Shown: positions 25,167 to 26,888 of the stretch, one piece after another
Layout of the letters: each line of letters opens with the position of its first letter
How positions within the stretch are numbered: position 1 is the stretch's first letter
Notes under the pieces: generated by a model
Databases searched by the model: none
What the model saw: only the letters and a program-made list of their open reading frames with translations
What the model was told of the DNA's origin: nothing
Program-made: the position numbers and the translations under genes
Source of the DNA: a bacterium
GTDB lineage: Bacteria; CSSED10-310; JAJRTK01
DNA: 26,888 nt
Assembly: GCA_024278345.1 (NCBI GenBank)
Contig: JAJRTK010000399.1
Coordinates: 1 to 26,888, forward strand
Direction of reading: 5' to 3'

Positions 25167-26711
25167 ATGGATGGAGAGCTTCGAGAAGAGTGTGCCGTGG
25201 CTGGTGTCTATTTGAAGCGCCCGGCGCCAGATACTCCAGGAGGCGCTGTCGCCGGTGTTTACACACTGTTGGCCGCGCAAACCAATCGGGGGGATCTGAG
25301 CTGCGGGATTGCCCGGTACAATTCTCGGAGCCGCTATCTCCTTGATCTGCGGCGGGGCAAGGGAAAGCCGCCGGAGCTGTTCGGGAAACCGGGATCGCCA
25401 GAGTTGAAGCGGTTTCTTGCCCATTACGAGGGCGCCGTGGCCATCGGCCACAACCGGTACGCCACCAGTGGAGACAGCACCGACCCCAAGGAAGTGGAAT
25501 ATGCGGCGCAACCTTTTCTGCGGGAACACGACAAGCGGTGCAAGGAATTTGCCTTTTGCTTCAACGGCAACCTGCCCAACAAGGAGGCGCTCCATTCCGC
25601 GCTCAAGGGGGAAACCGCCAACTACCATTTTAAAACCGACACCGACACCGAGCTCATCAAAATCTACATCGCCCGTTATCTTCGGGGCTTCAACCAGCCC
25701 TTGGGTGACAAGGATTACGTCGCGCTCTTCTCCGACCTGGCAGAGAGGTTTGACGGCGCGTACAACATTTGCTTCCTCGATTCCAACGGCAGGTTGCTCG
25801 CGGCCCGGGACCCCAACGGATTTCGCCCTCTTGCCTGGGCGGAGAATTCACGACTCGTGGCTTGTGCTTCGGAAAGCACGGCTTTGCGAGGGCTTGGCCT
25901 TCAGAATGTCCGGTTCCTGGGTGCAGGAGAGCTTCTGCTCGTCGATGAAACCGGCCCACGAGTCCATCGTTACGCCGAATCGCCCAGGCTTGCACGATGC
26001 GTCTTCGAGCTCATCTATTTCATGAAGTCGGGATCGAGGTTCGACGGAATTTCGGTGCAGCGGACGCGGGAGCGGATCGGAACCGAGCTGGCGGTCGTAG
26101 AAACCCTTCCCATGGGGAATTCAACCTTCATTGCCCCGGTGCCGCGCACGGGGATTCCCATCAGGACGGGGTACGTCAACGGACTGTTGGAGCGAGGAAT
26201 GACCTTCCGCCTTGCCGATGCCCTGATCCAGGAGGACTACGACCGGACTTTCATCGCCGATTTCGGGAGCCAAGACCGAATCGACAAGATTCGGAAGAAG
26301 TTCGACATGACTCCCGGATACCTGGAAGGACGCGACGTCGTGCTCCTAGGCGACAGCGTCGTCCGGGGTCACACCATGCGACAGCTCGTGAGCTACATTC
26401 GCGAGTATGGCGGTGCCCGGTCGGTTCATCTTCGAGTCGGCGCACCTCCCAATCGCTATCCCTGCTTCTACGGGATCAACATGCCCACGCGGACCGATCT
26501 CATTGCCGCACGTCTGGAGCCTGACGAGGTCTGCCGGGAATTGGGACTTGACAGCCTCAGCTACCTTTCCGGCCGGGCGTTGCTAAGAGCAGTAGGAGTT
26601 CCTGCGGGCACGGCGCCGGAGAAATCCGATTTTTGCCTGGGTTGCTTTACGGGCCATTATCCCACGGATTGGGGCAACCGCCGACTGAACCAAATTGCCG
26701 AGTCTGAATGA
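25167..26711 (+). CDS. purF: Glutamine amidophosphoribosyltransferase-like protein
   Basis: First step of purine synthesis: PRPP + glutamine to phosphoribosylamine. In the 514-residue product, a short propeptide (MDGELREE) precedes the nucleophile Cys9 (ECAVAGVY, usually ECGVxGI). The Ntn glutaminase part follows: GHNRYATSG, FCFNGNLPN, TDTDTELI, FDGAYNI, DPNGFRPL. The phosphoribosyltransferase half has PVPRTGIP, YDRTFI and the PRPP loop LLGDSVVRGHT (395-405, usually DDSIVRGTT). Four cysteines in the Bacillus iron-sulfur-cluster contexts are kept: CVFELIYF (278), YPCFYGI (433) and CLGCFTGHYP (490, 493), so a 4Fe-4S cluster is likely. Several usually fixed residues differ, so it could be a diverged paralogue, but its place in the pur run favours PurF. 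34 bp after purN. Confidence 0.88.
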   Translation: MDGELREECAVAGVYLKRPAPDTPGGAVAGVYTLLAAQTNRGDLSCGIARYNSRSRYLLDLRRGKGKPPELFGKPGSPELKRFLAHYEGAVAIGHNRYATSGDSTDPKEVEYAAQPFLREHDKRCKEFAFCFNGNLPNKEALHSALKGETANYHFKTDTDTELIKIYIARYLRGFNQPLGDKDYVALFSDLAERFDGAYNICFLDSNGRLLAARDPNGFRPLAWAENSRLVACASESTALRGLGLQNVRFLGAGELLLVDETGPRVHRYAESPRLARCVFELIYFMKSGSRFDGISVQRTRERIGTELAVVETLPMGNSTFIAPVPRTGIPIRTGYVNGLLERGMTFRLADALIQEDYDRTFIADFGSQDRIDKIRKKFDMTPGYLEGRDVVLLGDSVVRGHTMRQLVSYIREYGGARSVHLRVGAPPNRYPCFYGINMPTRTDLIAARLEPDEVCRELGLDSLSYLSGRALLRAVGVPAGTAPEKSDFCLGCFTGHYPTDWGNRRLNQIAESE

Positions 26712-26744
26712 AGGATATTCGCCCAAGGAGGATCAGGTTCTCTT

Positions 26745-26875
26745 CCCCGCTCATGGTTCTCTGTGTTGACTTCCGCTCCCGGCGGCATGACCCACGCCTA
26801 CGGCGTGAGTACCCCTCCGTCCTCCGCCACTCGCCTGATCACCCCTCTCCCGATCTTCTCCCGAAAGTCCGAGCC
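26745..26875 (+). repeat. Dispersed hairpin repeat, copy D (loop expanded)
   Basis: After the purF stop. It has a CT-rich leader, GTTGACTTCCGCTC, the stem half GGCGG (26781-26785), CA, an inserted hairpin (CACGCC/GGCGTG around 26793-26806), then TCCGT, stem half CCGCC (26824-26828), ACTCGCC, CCC and CCCGAAAGTCC. The usual 8-nt loop CA-TCCGT is still visible but split by the insert. Outer boundaries are approximate and the window ends just after. Nothing else is seen from 26712 to 26888. Confidence 0.7.
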
Positions 26876-26888
26876 CACCAGGAGACCC

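Overview
The window comes from a bacterial chromosome, GC-rich by eye (about 60%), with dense, mostly same-strand genes and frequent GTG/TTG starts. It opens inside a 23S rRNA gene. The gene content would fit a Gram-negative lineage such as Verrucomicrobia (a Methylacidimicrobium-like genome is my guess). That placement is an inference from style, not proof; the 23S fragment would settle it.

Layout. (1) 1-1256: 3' part of 23S rRNA, 5S rRNA and a strong bidirectional terminator. (2) 1340-3996, minus strand: maf and ligA, overlapping by 7 bp and converging on the rRNA operon. (3) 4353-5924: a stand-alone histidine ammonia-lyase gene (hutH) with a Ser-Ser-Gly instead of Ala-Ser-Gly cofactor triad. 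(4) 5961-15274: a type II secretion cluster in the order gspC, D, E, F, G, H, I, J, with no gspK, L or M. It is interrupted by an 871-bp non-coding island between gspC and gspD that is full of hairpins and transposon-like repeats. (5) 15463-26711: a nucleotide synthesis cluster with pyrF, pyrC, guaB, purM, a purC-purE fusion, a membrane/TPR protein gene, purD, purN and purF. ATGA or near-zero spacing at several junctions suggests translational coupling.

How the genes work together. GspC-J would supply the inner-membrane clamp, the outer-membrane secretin, the ATPase, the platform protein and four pseudopilins of a secretion machine. The pyr/pur block covers the last or middle steps of UMP synthesis (PyrC, PyrF) and IMP synthesis (PurF, PurD, PurN, PurM, PurC/PurE), plus the branch to GMP (GuaB). 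Several enzymes look unlike the usual bacterial form: GuaB has eukaryote-type motifs, the PurE domain looks like the animal/class II AIR carboxylase and is fused to PurC, PurN has a C-terminal extension of about 100 residues, and PurF has an altered PRPP loop.

Most striking non-coding signal. A dispersed repeat of roughly 120-140 bp occurs in the intergenic spaces: five fuller copies near 4100, 6905, 14470, 15310 and 26745, and three partial ones near 12780, 19385 and 21998. Its centre is a hairpin with a 6-bp stem and an 8-base loop. The loop sequence is nearly constant while the stem sequence changes in a compensatory way between copies, which suggests selection on structure. A second, shorter family (38 bp) occurs in the gspC-gspD island and just upstream of purD. 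These two repeat families, together with the PAICS-like fusion, are the best candidates for something undescribed.
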